NCBI GenBank assembly: GCA_003243255.1
Contig: QFQM01000012.1
Location: 1 to 49,441, forward strand
Direction: 5' to 3'
DNA length: 49,441 bases
Source: Flavobacterium psychrophilum
Lineage (GTDB): Bacteria > Bacteroidota > Bacteroidia > Flavobacteriales > Flavobacteriaceae
Part shown: in pieces, positions 7,638-17,216 of the stretch
Layout: each line of letters begins with the position of its first letter
Numbering within the stretch: position 1 is the stretch's first letter
Position numbers and translations under genes: made by a program
Notes under the pieces: generated by a model
The model's input: only the letters and a program-made list of their open reading frames with translations
What the model was told of the DNA's origin: nothing
The model's database searches: none

Positions 7638-8861
7638 TTAAATACCTATCTCTACCTGGAAACGTACATAGTAGTTATGTTTGGTAGAATTGTCAAAATA
7701 ATTCAGCTGATCATAAGTAAATTCAAGCTGTGCTTTAAAAGCATGTTCCCACACATATTTGGTAACGCCTAAAGTAAACTGGTTGTTGTCGGGTGCAAGC
7801 GACGCAATATCCTTATGCGCTTTTTGTGTAGATACACGACCTATCAGTTCATAATGAGATGGGAAAAGATAACTCAACTCATAATCAAATCCGTGACCTG
7901 TAAAAATATATCGTATATCAGTAATATCATCAGGATTATAGGTTACAGGATTATTAGCCATTCGCTGCATGTAAGCTGTCATAAAAGCCCATCCGTTATA
8001 TTTAAGCATACCATCTAACAATAACGTCTGCATGTCTCTTTTAGCAAAAAGATCCTGTCCCAACTGTCCGCCCGTCCTTCTCGCCATATCATTGTATTGG
8101 TATGCACCTGATATCATAACCTTAGGCTTAGGCTCTCTTTTAAGGTCTCCTTCGAAGAAAGCACCATCTTTTGTAAAGACCCCTAAAGGATAAAACTCCA
8201 GTTTACCTGTATAAGCAAGTCCGTTATCCGGTTTATCAGTAGAATTTCTCCCCTCCCCTGTACTGATGGCTCCCCTTACACCATACGAGAATTTATCCAT
8301 ATCCTCTATCTGGTGATGCACCTGGAAACCAAAATCCCTGTCTATATTAAATTTTGCATTATTTATACTTCTGTCTGTAAGCTGTAAACCTCCTGACGAA
8401 TTTACACGCTGACGGTTACCCGGCAGTTTTGTTTGTCCAAATCCAAAGCTCCAGCGTTTGTTAGGCCTATAAAACACTACCGCATCACGGATAATGTTTA
8501 TATTTTCACCATCTTCCATAGGGCCTACATCACCAGGGGCAAATGATAGTTGTATTGCATAAATGAAACGTGGATCGCCTACATAACCGTCAAAACGCAG
8601 TCTTAAACGGCGGATCTCACCAGTAATCGCTCCATCTTCATCTTCGTTTTGAAGATAGGTAGCACGATTCTGCATCCTAAAGCGTATGTTGAACTGGAAA
8701 ATACTGTCGGGAGAAGTAAGCCCCACACCTTTACCGTAATTATAGTAAGGTAGCGCAGATAGCTTAAGGTCATTATCGGTAGTGGTCTTTTTAATTACTA
8801 CATCCTGTGCAACGGCACTAAAACCAATAAGGATAATTAATAACGTAAAAATGTTTTTCAT
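7638..8861 (-). CDS. Phosphate-selective porin O/P family outer-membrane protein
   Basis: 407 aa with a signal peptide (ending SAVAQ) and a sequence made of alternating amphipathic strands, typical of a 16-strand-type barrel. The early FRMQNRATYLQ...RRLRLRFDGYVGDPRFIYAIQLSF pattern and the middle block FGFGQTKLPGNRQRVNSSG are characteristic of the porin O/P family, and the chain ends in a strand with a hydrophobic terminus (RFQVEIGI). The family forms anion- or phosphate-preferring outer-membrane channels. No pho or pst genes are adjacent, so the true solute is open. Confidence 0.85.
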   Translation of the reverse strand: MKNIFTLLIILIGFSAVAQDVVIKKTTTDNDLKLSALPYYNYGKGVGLTSPDSIFQFNIRFRMQNRATYLQNEDEDGAITGEIRRLRLRFDGYVGDPRFIYAIQLSFAPGDVGPMEDGENINIIRDAVVFYRPNKRWSFGFGQTKLPGNRQRVNSSGGLQLTDRSINNAKFNIDRDFGFQVHHQIEDMDKFSYGVRGAISTGEGRNSTDKPDNGLAYTGKLEFYPLGVFTKDGAFFEGDLKREPKPKVMISGAYQYNDMARRTGGQLGQDLFAKRDMQTLLLDGMLKYNGWAFMTAYMQRMANNPVTYNPDDITDIRYIFTGHGFDYELSYLFPSHYELIGRVSTQKAHKDIASLAPDNNQFTLGVTKYVWEHAFKAQLEFTYDQLNYFDNSTKHNYYVRFQVEIGI

Positions 8862-9036
8862 TTAGGGGTGTTTCAAAAAATTATATGTTATTTCGTGCTG
8901 ACTTTGCAATGCTTTTTTAGCCGTTTTACATAAGATATTCTTCTCATACGGAGGCACTGTAAAGTTTGCGCAAACTTAATATTAATTATTACTACGCAAT
9001 GTTACCTAAATGTTACCTTTGCGGAAAATTAAAGTT

Positions 9037-9870
9037 ATGTCTAATATATACATCGGATACCATTTTACCGTAGAACCCAAAGAGTTAGGTTCTGAAATAC
9101 TTATTGCCGAACTTGGCGAAACACCTTTCGAAAGTTTCATCGAAACCGAAAACGGCCTTTCTGCTTATGTTCAGAAGCAATACTGGAATGAAAATATTTT
9201 AGACGATATTTTTATTTTAACGTCTCCTGATTTCAGGATTGAATATACTTTTGAAGAGATAGAACAGGTAAACTGGAATGAGGAATGGGAAAAGAATTTC
9301 GAACCAATCGATGTTGATGATACCTGCCGTGTGCGTGCGCCTTTCCACGAAAAGACAAACGCTAAGTACGATATCGTAATCGAGCCTAAAATGAGCTTTG
9401 GTACCGGGCATCACGAAACTACTTTCATGATGATTCAGCACCTGCTTGAAACAGAACTTGAAGGCAAAAAAACTCTTGATATGGGCTGCGGAACGGCTAT
9501 TCTTGCTATTCTTGCCGAAATGCGTGGAGCACAGCCTATTGATGCTATTGATATTGATAACTGGTGCTACCTGAACTCTATTGAGAATGCTGAGCGCAAC
9601 AATTGCCAACATATTACTGTATATGAAGGTGATGCTGCACTACTTGAAGGCAAACAATATGATGTTATTATTGCTAACATCAACCGTAACATATTACTGA
9701 ACGACATGCAACAGTATGTTGACTGCCTGAATAAAGGCGGAATCTTATTGCTGAGCGGATTCTATGAAGAAGACATTCCTGCGATTGATGCTTCATGTAC
9801 CGAAAAAGGCCTTACCTTTGCAAAAAAATTTAGCAGGAACAATTGGGTTTCGCTAAAATATGTAAATTAG
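9037..9870 (+). CDS. prmA: Ribosomal protein L11 methyltransferase
   Basis: 277 aa. PrmA trimethylates ribosomal protein L11 using S-adenosylmethionine. The hallmark MSFGTGHHETT block is followed by the SAM-binding LDMGCGTAILAI motif and the catalytic IIANINRNILL motif, in the usual order after an N-terminal L11-recognition domain. The start at ATG 9037 (MSNIYIGYHF) is chosen over the ATG at 9010, because a TACCTTTG -7 element at 9014-9021 would place the RNA start after 9010. clpS follows 22 bases downstream and probably shares the transcript. Confidence 0.95.
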   Translation: MSNIYIGYHFTVEPKELGSEILIAELGETPFESFIETENGLSAYVQKQYWNENILDDIFILTSPDFRIEYTFEEIEQVNWNEEWEKNFEPIDVDDTCRVRAPFHEKTNAKYDIVIEPKMSFGTGHHETTFMMIQHLLETELEGKKTLDMGCGTAILAILAEMRGAQPIDAIDIDNWCYLNSIENAERNNCQHITVYEGDAALLEGKQYDVIIANINRNILLNDMQQYVDCLNKGGILLLSGFYEEDIPAIDASCTEKGLTFAKKFSRNNWVSLKYVN

Positions 9871-9892
9871 CATTTAGATTAAGTATTTGAAG

Positions 9893-10168
9893 ATGAGCAC
9901 AAGAGAAAAAGTATTAGAGGAGGTACTCGTTGAAGAAGCCATTGGCAACAACAACGAAATAGTGTTGTATAATGATGATGTAAATACTTTTGACCATGTT
10001 ATCGACACGCTGATAAGAGTTTGCAAGCATACGGCAGAACAGGCTGAACAATGCTCTCTTATTGTACACTACAATGGCAAATGCACCGTTAAGACCGGTG
10101 AACTGAAAGAACTTAAGCCGCAATGCACACAATTGCTGGAGGCCGGGCTTAGTGCCGAGATAATATAA
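9893..10168 (+). CDS. clpS: ATP-dependent Clp protease adaptor ClpS
   Basis: 91 aa. ClpS binds the N-domain of ClpA/ClpC and hands over substrates with destabilising N-terminal residues (N-end rule). The conserved LYNDDVNTFDHVI segment near the N-terminus, the helix with AEQAEQCSLIVHYNGKC and the final LEAGLSAEI are all present. The ATG at 9893 is used; the frame also has a TTG at 9887 that adds only two residues. It follows prmA closely and ends in a strong terminator. Confidence 0.95.
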   Translation: MSTREKVLEEVLVEEAIGNNNEIVLYNDDVNTFDHVIDTLIRVCKHTAEQAEQCSLIVHYNGKCTVKTGELKELKPQCTQLLEAGLSAEII

Positions 10169-10197
10169 AAAGAGCTGCCAAATGGCAGCTCTTTTAC
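10168..10197. terminator. Bidirectional terminator after clpS
   Basis: The stem GAGCTGCC/GGCAGCTC, flanked by A-run and T-run on opposite sides, begins at the clpS stop codon and lies between clpS and the convergent lipoprotein gene. Confidence 0.88.
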
Positions 10198-10217
10198 TTT
10201 CATAGCAATTGCAGCAA

Positions 10218-10745
10218 TTATTTCTCGTAAACATATTGTGTAGCGCCCGGAACAAGGATGGCAGCACCATCATCATTTCTGTCCGGATATGTTGAAAGTA
10301 CTGTATTGTCAGACCATGTAAGCTCATCACCTACTTTGTTGAACTGACGTGTAACAGTTTGTCCGTTATTGTCATACGTTAGCGTTATAAGCGCATTTTT
10401 AGGATCGGCAGCCGGCTGGGCAGTATATACACCTGTTACAGTCTGGCTTTGCGCACATCCAGCCTCTCCTTCGCTCACGATAATACCGGTAATAGTGTAT
10501 TCAAACGTGTTATCTGAATTCAGTTTTACCTTACCTCCATTGTAGCAGTTTGACTCTTCCATCTGGTCAATGTGAGAATCTCCATCTTCATCAAAATCTG
10601 TCTCAGCTGCAGTATTAACCTCGTCAAGATTGTAGGTTCCTTCAATCTTTACATCGCTTGTACTGTCATTGTCATCATCACTGCACGATGTAAACCCTAA
10701 GCCTGCAACAGCAAGCATGCTCACAAATAAATTGATCTTTTTCAT
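10218..10745 (-). CDS. Putative lipoprotein, lipocalin-like
   Basis: 175 aa. A lipoprotein signal peptide ends in the lipobox GFTSC (Cys21), followed by an acidic Ser/Asp/Asn stretch, a composition that in Bacteroidota often favours export to the cell surface. The mature domain has repeated short beta strands (VKLNSDNTFEYTI, ALITLTYDNNGQTV, GDELTWSDN) like the small lipocalin-like lipoproteins of this phylum. An acidic DEDGDSHIDQMEE stretch could bind a metal such as calcium, which is inference. It ends at the shared terminator with clpS. Function unknown. Confidence 0.8.
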   Translation of the reverse strand: MKKINLFVSMLAVAGLGFTSCSDDDNDSTSDVKIEGTYNLDEVNTAAETDFDEDGDSHIDQMEESNCYNGGKVKLNSDNTFEYTITGIIVSEGEAGCAQSQTVTGVYTAQPAADPKNALITLTYDNNGQTVTRQFNKVGDELTWSDNTVLSTYPDRNDDGAAILVPGATQYVYEK

Positions 10746-11105
10746 GTCTTTTAAAATTAAATTAAGTGAATGTTAGTGAGACAAATCTATATCGGTACAT
10801 TCTTAATAATATTTTAAAAAACATTATTTAAAGTTATTTTAACGCAAATGACCAGTAAAAAAATAACGCAAAACTTTACTATTCAAGCATATTATTGTTT
10901 TTAGACAATTTTAGGCAGTTTCGACTTTAACATAAATATTTAACTGATTTTTTAACACTATTCAACACAATATTGAATTAACTGCAACGAAATCGTACAC
11001 TACTGCAATCTTAAATCTAATTTAACTATAAGGTTTGCGTATAGTGATTTTATATTTTTTTGCAGTAATTGTATATTCGTATTACCATATTAAAAACCAT
11101 CAGCC
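10746..11105. other. Intergenic region upstream of the glucan-locus regulator
   Basis: This 360-base AT-rich stretch between two divergently placed genes holds the promoters of the lipoprotein gene and the regulator. A TTTG at 11034-11037 followed by TATATTTTTTTG at 11051-11062 is a possible weak promoter for the regulator. The match to TAnnTTTG is imperfect. No open frame, repeat or convincing RNA structure was seen in the rest. Confidence 0.5.
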
Positions 11106-13910
11106 TTGATTCGAAAATTATTCTACCTGTATATAGCCCTTACGGCATTAGCAATACATGCACAGGAGCTTCCCCCTATTGTAAAATTCAATTCAGGCAC
11201 CTACAATGCCGGCAACCAAAACTGGATGATATCCCAGGACAAAAATCGTTTTATGTATTTTGCCAATAATGAAGGCCTTTTAGAGTATAACGGGAGCAAT
11301 TGGACATTATATCCTTCTCCCAACGAAACTATATTACGATCGGTAAAAGTTGTCAACAAACGAATTTACACGGGCTGCTACATGGAGTTTGGCTATTGGG
11401 AAAGGCAGCAGGACGGGATTCTAAAATATCACTCTTTAAGCGCGGCTGTAAAAAACAAAATCCTCGATGATGAGCAGTTCTGGAATATTGCACAATATGA
11501 CCATTGGGTAATTTTCCAGTCACTAGGCCAGATATTCATTTATGATACCAAAACAAAAAAATACAATATCATAAAACCTGAGACTGGCGTCAACAAGGTT
11601 TTTATGGTTAACAACAAGATATTGTACCAAACCTTTGGCACCGGGCTATATGAGATTGAAAACGGAAAAAGTAAACTCTTATCGGCTGATGCATTAATCC
11701 TTAAGAATAAGATCGTAAGCATCTATGACCGAAACGAAGGCCTGTTGCTACAAACTCAACTGAATGGCTTTTTAGAATACAAAAATGGCATATTGAGCAA
11801 ATGGGCTACCGAAGCCGACAATGAACTGCAAAACAGCAGCATTTACAGTGGACAGATGCTTCGCGATGGCTGCCTTGCGTTAGGTTCGGTGTCAAACGGA
11901 ATATTTATCCTTAGCCCTGCAGGAAAGATTAAATACCATATAACCCAAAATAAAGGCCTGAGCAATAATACTGCACTCTCAGTATTTGAGGATGCAGACA
12001 GAAACTTATGGATAGGCCTTGACAACGGCATAAACTGTATTAATCTAAAAGCGGCTGTCAGGAGTTTTGTAGACGACACCGGTTTTTTAGGTACAGTCTA
12101 TACTTCAATTCTCCATAACGGGATGCTTTACATAGGTACCAATCAGGGGTTGTTTTACAAGGCTTATGGAAGCAGCGACGATTTCAGGTTCATAGCAGGC
12201 ACTAAAGGGCAGGTATGGTCGCTTTATACTTATGAGAATACTCTTTTCTGCGGGCATGATTCCGGCACCTATATAATCAACGGCAACAACGCCTCGAGGA
12301 TATTTGATAAATCAGGCACATGGAAGTTCGAGAAACATCCGGGTAATCCAAATATGCTGCTTCAGGGTAATTATCACGGTATATCAATTATTGAAAGAAC
12401 CGCTTCAGGATGGAAATTCAGAAACTGGATAAAAGGGTTTGACTATTCAAGCCGCTATTTTGAGACGCTTGGCAAAAACGATATTTACATCAGCCACGAA
12501 TATAAGGGTGTATTCAGGATTATTACCAACAGTGATTACACCAAAGTTAATAAACTCATTACCTATAAAACACCTGCAAAAGGTAAAAACGCAAGCCTTT
12601 GCAAATTTAACAACGAAATTTACTATGCTTCTAAAGATGGCTTCTTTAAGGTTAACTCTAAAACCAAAGAATTTATAAAACAGCCCAAACTTTCGGAAGC
12701 ATTTGTAAAAGACGAATATACTTCGGGAAAACTTTCGCCTGACAGTTCGGATAAATTGTGGTTTTTCACTAAAGATTATATCAATTATTTTTCGGCTGGT
12801 AAACTTAATACCGAACTAAAGCATAATATTATTCCTATACCGTCGACGCTAACTAACTCCATGCTGGGCTTTGAAAACATAACCCAGATTACTCCAAGTA
12901 TTTATCTTGTAGGAACAACAGACGGTTATTATACCATAAATATTAATGAATTAAAATTCAACACCTATAATGTTGCTATTACCAACATTACTACCAATAT
13001 CCAGAATAAAAGCCCGTTATCACGCAGTATAAGTTCAGAAGGCAATTTTAAATACAAAGAAAACAACCTTACCTTCTCTTTTACGGTTCCGGAATACAGT
13101 AAATATGTAAATGCAGAGTTCCAGTATCTTCTTGAAGGCGTTCAGGACGAATGGAGCGAATGGAGTACCAGACCTACAGCAAACTTTAAGAATCTTCCAT
13201 CCGGACATTATGTGTTTAAAGTTAGGGCTAAAACCGGTAATTCAATTTCTGGTAACATTGCAGAATATGAATTTACCATATTAAAACCATGGTATGCAAC
13301 CAATTTTGCCCTGCTCATTTACCTAGTATTAGTAATTGTCGCGGCTTATATGATAAACCGTGCCTACAAAAATTACTATCACAGGCAGAAAGAAAAACTT
13401 ATTGAAGAGAACAACAGGCTTTTGGAAATCAAAGAACTTGAAAACGAACAGGAGCTTATGAAAGTAAAGAACCAACAGCTTGAACAGGATTTTGAAAGCA
13501 AAAACAGGGAGCTCGCGGTTTCTACTATGAACCTTATCAAAAAGAATGAGCTACTGTCAATGATCAAAGACGATCTTAAAAAGACTTCAGAGGGTAATGA
13601 GCGTAGTGTAAAATCTGTAATAAGCACCATTAACAAAAATATCAACGAAGATGATACCTGGGATATGTTTAAAGAAGCGTTTAATAATGCCGACAAAGAC
13701 TTCCTGAAAAAGGTAAAAAATGCACATCCATCTCTAACGCCGAACGATTTGAGGCTTTGTGCATACCTGAGACTGAACCTTTCATCGAAGGAAATTGCCC
13801 CATTACTTAACATCTCAGTACGAAGTGTTGAGATTAAACGATATCGTTTGAGAAAAAAAATGGAATTATCTCACGAATTAGGTCTTGTTGAGTATATTCT
13901 TTCAATATAA
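11106..13910 (+). CDS. Membrane-spanning propeller/Y_Y_Y/LuxR-type regulator of the glucan locus
   Basis: 934 aa. A signal peptide (ending LAIHAQ) leads into two-component-regulator-type beta-propeller repeats (about 25-640; for example NRNEGLL and DADRNLWIGLDNGIN), a Y_Y_Y domain (about 652-726), one membrane helix (about 732-753), a long coiled coil (about 760-850) and a C-terminal LuxR/GerE-like helix-turn-helix (about 877-934; LSSKEIAPLLNISVRSVEIKR). The layout senses a periplasmic sugar and binds DNA with the same chain; there is no histidine kinase or receiver domain. The start is a TTG, supported by the signal peptide beginning right there. It lies 242 bases upstream of susC and very likely controls the locus. 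Confidence 0.9.
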   Translation: MIRKLFYLYIALTALAIHAQELPPIVKFNSGTYNAGNQNWMISQDKNRFMYFANNEGLLEYNGSNWTLYPSPNETILRSVKVVNKRIYTGCYMEFGYWERQQDGILKYHSLSAAVKNKILDDEQFWNIAQYDHWVIFQSLGQIFIYDTKTKKYNIIKPETGVNKVFMVNNKILYQTFGTGLYEIENGKSKLLSADALILKNKIVSIYDRNEGLLLQTQLNGFLEYKNGILSKWATEADNELQNSSIYSGQMLRDGCLALGSVSNGIFILSPAGKIKYHITQNKGLSNNTALSVFEDADRNLWIGLDNGINCINLKAAVRSFVDDTGFLGTVYTSILHNGMLYIGTNQGLFYKAYGSSDDFRFIAGTKGQVWSLYTYENTLFCGHDSGTYIINGNNASRIFDKSGTWKFEKHPGNPNMLLQGNYHGISIIERTASGWKFRNWIKGFDYSSRYFETLGKNDIYISHEYKGVFRIITNSDYTKVNKLITYKTPAKGKNASLCKFNNEIYYASKDGFFKVNSKTKEFIKQPKLSEAFVKDEYTSGKLSPDSSDKLWFFTKDYINYFSAGKLNTELKHNIIPIPSTLTNSMLGFENITQITPSIYLVGTTDGYYTININELKFNTYNVAITNITTNIQNKSPLSRSISSEGNFKYKENNLTFSFTVPEYSKYVNAEFQYLLEGVQDEWSEWSTRPTANFKNLPSGHYVFKVRAKTGNSISGNIAEYEFTILKPWYATNFALLIYLVLVIVAAYMINRAYKNYYHRQKEKLIEENNRLLEIKELENEQELMKVKNQQLEQDFESKNRELAVSTMNLIKKNELLSMIKDDLKKTSEGNERSVKSVISTINKNINEDDTWDMFKEAFNNADKDFLKKVKNAHPSLTPNDLRLCAYLRLNLSSKEIAPLLNISVRSVEIKRYRLRKKMELSHELGLVEYILSI

Positions 13911-14112
13911 GCAACTACAACAAAGGTGAAAATTACCTATACATTACCACAACAAACGGTACATTTACAAGGTTTTCGTAAATATTTCAAGTAATACTAA
14001 AAATAGTTAAAACGCTGTTAATAGTGGTTTTAAGATTGTTTTAAGACAGAAAAGTAAATTAATTTCGAAATGTATATTTTTTGTAGGGGTTAATTTTATT
14101 CTTTCTAATTAA

Positions 14113-14139
14113 TTGTGATATAATTTTAGATAATCACAA
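14113..14139. promoter_or_regulatory. Inverted repeat in the susC leader
   Basis: TTGTGAT (14113-14119) and ATCACAA (14133-14139) form a 7-bp inverted repeat with a 13-base spacer, ending 13 bases before the susC start. A TATATTTTTTG stretch near 14072 may be the promoter -7 region, so the repeat probably lies within the mRNA leader. It could be an operator for the adjacent regulator or a leader hairpin; neither is shown. Confidence 0.4.
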
Positions 14140-14152
14140 AAAACAATTTTAT

Positions 14153-17100
14153 ATGAAGTCAAAACTATTCTTGATTGCTTTTTTGCTGATTTCAACATTT
14201 GGCTTTGCCCAAAATATAGAAGTCAGCGGAAAAGTAAACGAAGTGGCAACCGGATTGCCTATGCCCGGTGTTAATGTCACTGTAAAAAATTCCACAGTAG
14301 GAACGGTTACGGACATGGATGGTAATTATACCATTTCAGCACCTAAGGGAGCTGTCCTTGTCTTTAGCTTTGTGGGCTTTAAACCCCTCGAAGCAGCTGT
14401 TACAGGCCCAAATGTAACGGTAAGCCTTCAGGAAGACGCCAAAACTCTTGAAGAAGTAGTTGTTATTGGTTACGGTACCCAAAAGAAGAAAGAGGTTACC
14501 GGAGCCGTGGGTTTTGTAGACAGCAAAACAATTGACCAGTTAAAGCCGGTAAAAGTTGAGCAGGCTTTACAGGGAACGGTTTCGGGTGTAAACGTTACCA
14601 CAACGTCGGGTGCACCGGGTGCCAATCTTTCAATCCGTATCAGGGGTATCGGTACAAATGGTAATGCTGATCCTGCTGTAATCATTGATGGTTACCTGGG
14701 TGACATCAACCTGCTAAACCCTAATGACATTGAGAGTATCACTGTATTAAAAGATGCGCAGGCTGCCATATATGGTACTATTGCAGCAAACGGTATCATA
14801 TTGGTAACTACCAAAAAAGGTAGAAAAAACAGTAAAACCACATTCTCTTTCAATACCTATACAGGTTTCCAGGAGACTTCTAAAAAAATGAACCTTCTTA
14901 ATGCTACTGAGTATGCTTTGTTGCAAAACGAAAGATATGCTAACGGAGGTAAAGCATTACCTTTTCCTGATGTTTCAGGCCTTGGCGTAGGTACTGACTG
15001 GCAGGATGAAGTATTTAATAAAGGCGTTCCTTTAGTTAATCACGACCTTACTATCTCTGGTGGTGGCGAAAAAATAACGTATAGCGTTAGCGGTTCACAC
15101 CTTGACCAGGAAGGTATTATTGGCGGGAATAAATCAAGCTTTACAAGAAACACAGGACGTTTTTCGTTAACTGCAGATCTTACCGATAAGATAAAGCTAA
15201 ACACTAACGCTACGTACACTTCGTTTGACAGAAGCAATCTTAACGAAAACGTACTTGGTTCGGTATTGTTTAATGCAATCAATACACCAGCCATTTACAC
15301 TCCTTATGATGCAAACGGCGACTTAACAGTACTACCTTCGGGAGGAGCTGCACCGGGAAGCAATCTGGGGATTGAGATCATCAACCCGCTTGCACAGATT
15401 GAAAACACCTACAACGATTACAATCTAAAAAAACTGAATGGTACTTTTGGCCTTGATTATGAAATCATCAAAGACCTTGTTGTTACAGGCCGCGTAGGTT
15501 TCAATACACAAAATGCAAGACAAAAAGTATTCAACAAAATGGTTAGCTACGGTGGTAAAGTATTCGACAACCCTAGAAGTAGTGTAAATCAGAATGCTTT
15601 CCAGGATAACAACTATAGCTTTGACTTTTATGCGAACTATAAAAAATCGTTTGCTGAAGCTCATAACTTTACCTTTACCCTTGGTATGACAGCGTACAAA
15701 GAATGGGGAGAAGGTTTATATGCAACCGGTTTCGATGTACCTAATAATGATGTTCGTTTTGCGGACATTAGTCTTACAACAGGATTCTCAGAATCTAAAA
15801 CTGCAAGTTCTTACAAGTATGATAACAGAAGGTTATCTCACTTTGCACGTTTACAGTATGATTATAAAGGAAGATACCTGCTTTCAGGTATGTTAAGAAG
15901 GGATTTATCAACCCGATTTGGCCCAAATAACCGAGTAGCTTATTTCCCATCGGTAACAGGAGGTTGGATAGTTTCTGACGAACCATTCTACAAGCAATCT
16001 AAAGCCCTTAGCTTTGCAAAATTAAGAGCGAGTTATGGTGCTTTGGGTAACGATACCGGCTTTGGCGACAATCCATATATTGGTTTGTTAAATGGTGAAG
16101 GAACATATATTTTTGATGGCCAGCTGGTACAGGGTGCTGCCATTGGAGGACTTCCAAACCCGGACATCAAATGGGAAGAAGCCCGCAAATTTGACGTGGG
16201 TGTTGATTTGAGATTTTTAAGTGACAAACTTGAACTTACTGCTGACTATTTTATAGACACCAGAAAAGACCTTATCATCCCGGGCATACCTATCTCTGGT
16301 ATCATCGGTACTAATGGCCCTGGTGGACTAAATCCTGCTATCAATGCCGGTAAAGTTGAAAACAAAGGTGTAGAGCTTGCACTAACTTACAGTGACAAAA
16401 TTGGCGATGACTTTAGTTATAAAGCGAGCTATAATGTAACTTTCCTTAAAAACGAAGTACTTGAAGTAAATAACGGTACCGGTTATCTTGAAGGTGGTGG
16501 TTTTGGTGTAGGCCAGCCGGCAATGACAAGAATGGAAGTAGGTATGCCACTAGGTTACTTCTACGGTTACAAAACAGCCGGTATCTTCCAGAACCAGGCT
16601 GAAGTTGATGCACATGCAGACCAGACCGGAGTTAACGGTACGGCACCTGCACCGGGTGATATCCGATTTGTAGATATGAATGGTGATGGTATTGTAGACG
16701 TTAAGGACAAAACAAAAGTAGGAGATCCTATCCCTGACGCAACAATGGGCTTTAACATTCAGCTTAACTACAAAGGTTTTGACTTCGCCGCCTATGCATT
16801 TGCTTCTTTAGGTAACGACATGGTAAGAAACTATGAAAGAGATGCAGCCGATGTTAACCGTTCTAACTATATGTTAGGAAGATGGCATGGCGAAGGAACA
16901 AGTAATACAGTACCAAGGGTAACTACAGGAAATACTGCCAATAACGTGTTCTCCGACTATTTTGTTGAAGATGCATCATACTGCAGGATACAAAATGTAC
17001 AATTAGGTTATACTCTAAACAATGCTTTCCTGGAAAAATCAGGAATTACCAAACTAAGGTTATACATGGGTGTAAACAACCTTTATACCTTCACCAAATA

Positions 17101-17212
17101 CAGAGGATATGATCCGGGAGCCAGCAGTGGTGCTCCACTATCATCAGGAATCGATTTTGGTTTCTACCCTATCCCAAGAACATATCTATTCGGTGTAAAT
17201 CTTAATTTCTAA
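14153..17212 (+). CDS. SusC/RagA family TonB-linked outer-membrane transporter
   Basis: 1019 aa. After the signal peptide (ending FGFAQ) comes a carboxypeptidase D regulatory-like domain (about 22-95), a TonB-box/plug entry EEVVVIGYGTQKKKEVTGAV (about 100-118), the plug domain and a large beta-barrel ending in LFGVNLNF. SusC proteins import oligosaccharides in a TonB-dependent way as a complex with SusD. Its neighbours (SusD 4 bases on, two GH16 and one GH3) point to beta-1,3-glucan/laminarin oligosaccharides as cargo, which is inference from context. Confidence 0.95.
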   Translation: MKSKLFLIAFLLISTFGFAQNIEVSGKVNEVATGLPMPGVNVTVKNSTVGTVTDMDGNYTISAPKGAVLVFSFVGFKPLEAAVTGPNVTVSLQEDAKTLEEVVVIGYGTQKKKEVTGAVGFVDSKTIDQLKPVKVEQALQGTVSGVNVTTTSGAPGANLSIRIRGIGTNGNADPAVIIDGYLGDINLLNPNDIESITVLKDAQAAIYGTIAANGIILVTTKKGRKNSKTTFSFNTYTGFQETSKKMNLLNATEYALLQNERYANGGKALPFPDVSGLGVGTDWQDEVFNKGVPLVNHDLTISGGGEKITYSVSGSHLDQEGIIGGNKSSFTRNTGRFSLTADLTDKIKLNTNATYTSFDRSNLNENVLGSVLFNAINTPAIYTPYDANGDLTVLPSGGAAPGSNLGIEIINPLAQIENTYNDYNLKKLNGTFGLDYEIIKDLVVTGRVGFNTQNARQKVFNKMVSYGGKVFDNPRSSVNQNAFQDNNYSFDFYANYKKSFAEAHNFTFTLGMTAYKEWGEGLYATGFDVPNNDVRFADISLTTGFSESKTASSYKYDNRRLSHFARLQYDYKGRYLLSGMLRRDLSTRFGPNNRVAYFPSVTGGWIVSDEPFYKQSKALSFAKLRASYGALGNDTGFGDNPYIGLLNGEGTYIFDGQLVQGAAIGGLPNPDIKWEEARKFDVGVDLRFLSDKLELTADYFIDTRKDLIIPGIPISGIIGTNGPGGLNPAINAGKVENKGVELALTYSDKIGDDFSYKASYNVTFLKNEVLEVNNGTGYLEGGGFGVGQPAMTRMEVGMPLGYFYGYKTAGIFQNQAEVDAHADQTGVNGTAPAPGDIRFVDMNGDGIVDVKDKTKVGDPIPDATMGFNIQLNYKGFDFAAYAFASLGNDMVRNYERDAADVNRSNYMLGRWHGEGTSNTVPRVTTGNTANNVFSDYFVEDASYCRIQNVQLGYTLNNAFLEKSGITKLRLYMGVNNLYTFTKYRGYDPGASSGAPLSSGIDFGFYPIPRTYLFGVNLNF

Positions 17213-17216
17213 AAAA

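Noticed and set aside
14113..14139. TGTGA...TCACA words as a CRP-type site in the susC leader
   Set aside because: The half-sites are 15 bases apart; CRP/FNR sites need about 6. Kept only as an unassigned inverted repeat.
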